NCBI GenBank assembly: GCA_937930305.1
Contig: CALGLE010000013.1
Location: forward strand, 1 to 64,000
Length of the DNA: 64,000 nt
From: an uncultured Granulosicoccaceae bacterium
Lineage (GTDB): Bacteria; Pseudomonadota; Gammaproteobacteria; Granulosicoccales; Granulosicoccaceae
Direction: 5' to 3'
Shown here: piece after piece, positions 63,206 to 64,000 of the stretch
Numbering within the stretch: position 1 is the first letter of the stretch
How the letters are laid out: each line of letters starts with the position of its first letter
Notes under the pieces: generated by a model
Seen by the model: only the letters and a program-made list of their open reading frames with translations
Told to the model about the DNA's origin: nothing
Database searches by the model: none
Made by a program: the position numbers and the translations under genes

Positions 63206-64000
63206 ATGAATTTCAAGCAAGCTTTAACGGCTGTTGGCGTTGCATCGCTAATGGCAACCAGTGCGGCTCACGCCGACAACCTTGTTATTGCCACCGTGAA
63301 CAACGGCGACATGATCCGCATGCAAGGCTACACTGACGACTTCACTGCGAAGACTGGCCACACCGTTGAGTGGGTAACACTCGAAGAAAACGTACTGCGC
63401 CAGCGAGTTACGACCGACATCACCACAAAAGGCGGTGCGTTCGACATCATGACGATCGGCATGTACGAAACGCCAATCTGGGGCAAAAACGGCTGGTTAG
63501 TACCTCTGGATGACCTAAGCGCTGACTACAACGTTGATGACATCTTGCCAGCAATGTCTGGTGGCCTTTCTTATGAAGGCACTTTGTATGCTGCGCCTTT
63601 CTACGGCGAATCATCAATGATCATGTTCCGCACGGATCTCATGGAAGCCGCTGGCATGGAAATGCCTGAAGCACCAACATGGGACTTCATTGCTAAAGCA
63701 GCAGCGGCAATGACCGATCGTGACAACGAAATCAACGGTATTTGCCTACGTGGTAAAGCGGGTTGGGGTGAAGGCGGCGCGTTCATCACTGCCATGTCTA
63801 ACTCGTTTGGCGCTCGTTGGTTTGACGAAGATTGGAACGCTCAGTTTGACACAGAAGAATGGGCAAACACGCTTAACTTCTTTAACGACATGATGAGCGC
63901 TTCAGGCCCAGCTGGCTTTGCCACAAACGGCTTTAACGAAAACCTCTCTTTGTTCCAACAAGGCAAATGTGGCATGTGGATTGACGCCACTGTTGCGGCC
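63206..64000 (+). CDS. sugar/polyol ABC importer binding protein, 5' part (runs off window)
   Basis: The frame is open from ATG 63206 to the window end (265 codons, no stop). It has a signal peptide MNFKQALTAVGVASLMATSAAHA (cleavage near 23) and a family-1 sugar-binding domain: LVIATVNNGDMIRMQGYTDDF, FDIMTIGMYETPIWGKNGWLVPLDDL, YAAPFYGESSMIMFRTDLMEAAGMEMPEAPTWDFI. This resembles SmoE/MtlE-type sorbitol/mannitol binding proteins. About 430-440 residues are expected in full. It is controlled by the upstream LacI gene. Permease and ATPase genes, and often polyol dehydrogenases, should follow beyond the window. Confidence 0.9.
   Translation, partial: MNFKQALTAVGVASLMATSAAHADNLVIATVNNGDMIRMQGYTDDFTAKTGHTVEWVTLEENVLRQRVTTDITTKGGAFDIMTIGMYETPIWGKNGWLVPLDDLSADYNVDDILPAMSGGLSYEGTLYAAPFYGESSMIMFRTDLMEAAGMEMPEAPTWDFIAKAAAAMTDRDNEINGICLRGKAGWGEGGAFITAMSNSFGARWFDEDWNAQFDTEEWANTLNFFNDMMSASGPAGFATNGFNENLSLFQQGKCGMWIDATVAA

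Overview
The window looks like chromosome of a free-living, probably marine, heterotrophic gammaproteobacterium. Base composition is near 50% GC by eye. Evidence for this placement: a Rof-type Rho-binding protein (mainly gammaproteobacterial), several TRAP and TAXI organic-acid importers, an OpuA/ProU-type betaine importer, an L-cysteate sulfo-lyase-like enzyme, polyamine uptake and catabolism, and flavin dehydrogenases of the trimethylamine/histamine dehydrogenase family. The placement is inference. I saw no rRNA, tRNA, CRISPR array, phage module or insertion sequence.

Layout. 0-4.3 kb: a SABATH-type carboxyl methyltransferase, an EamA exporter, a HAD phosphatase and a LysR regulator, all on the minus strand. 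4.4-9.2 kb (plus): a CuyA-like sulfo-lyase followed by a three-gene ABC importer of the glycine betaine type. 9.2-15.8 kb (minus): one compact seven-gene catabolic operon (DUF1445 hydro-lyase, TRAP DctP/DctQ/DctM, DUF2848 protein, LysR, amidase). 16-26 kb (minus): two TAXI modules. One is a transport operon (TAXI binding protein, fused permease, UspA-like protein). The other is a signalling operon (FadH-like reductase, second TAXI binding protein, histidine kinase, FixJ-like regulator). 26-29 kb: an amidase, an HtrA-like protease and a truncated agmatinase-family gene. 29-38 kb (minus): a polyamine region with a class III aminotransferase, a Pot-type ABC importer, acetylpolyamine amidohydrolase and a TMADH/histamine dehydrogenase-like flavoprotein. 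38-39.6 kb: a sulfide dehydrogenase-type flavoprotein preceded by the decayed remnant of its cytochrome partner.

39.7-49 kb is mixed: a VOC protein, Rof, an APH-fold kinase, then a possible new signalling unit at 41.9-46 kb. That unit has a secreted beta-rich protein divergent from a membrane Ser/Thr kinase with an extracytoplasmic CBM-like domain and a linked FHA-winged-helix protein. A GST and a bifunctional ATP sulfurylase/APS kinase follow. 49-56.5 kb: two class III aminotransferase-fold enzymes, DUF1059, a second TMADH-family gene interrupted by one in-frame TAA, a Tm-1-like protein and an APH-fold kinase. The kinase and the neighbouring phospho-lyase-like enzyme look like a hydroxylysine or ethanolamine-phosphate style pair. 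56.8-62 kb: a GGDEF-EAL protein, then a HemN-like radical SAM protein with an unusual CX7CX2C motif, translationally coupled to an alpha/beta hydrolase. 62-64 kb: a LacI regulator and the start of a sugar/polyol ABC importer that runs off the window.

The strongest leads are the kinase/FHA-winged-helix/secreted protein unit, the TAXI binding protein placed in a two-component operon, the histamine dehydrogenase-like enzyme inside a polyamine operon, and the odd radical SAM protein. All functions are read from motifs and gene order; no database search was run.
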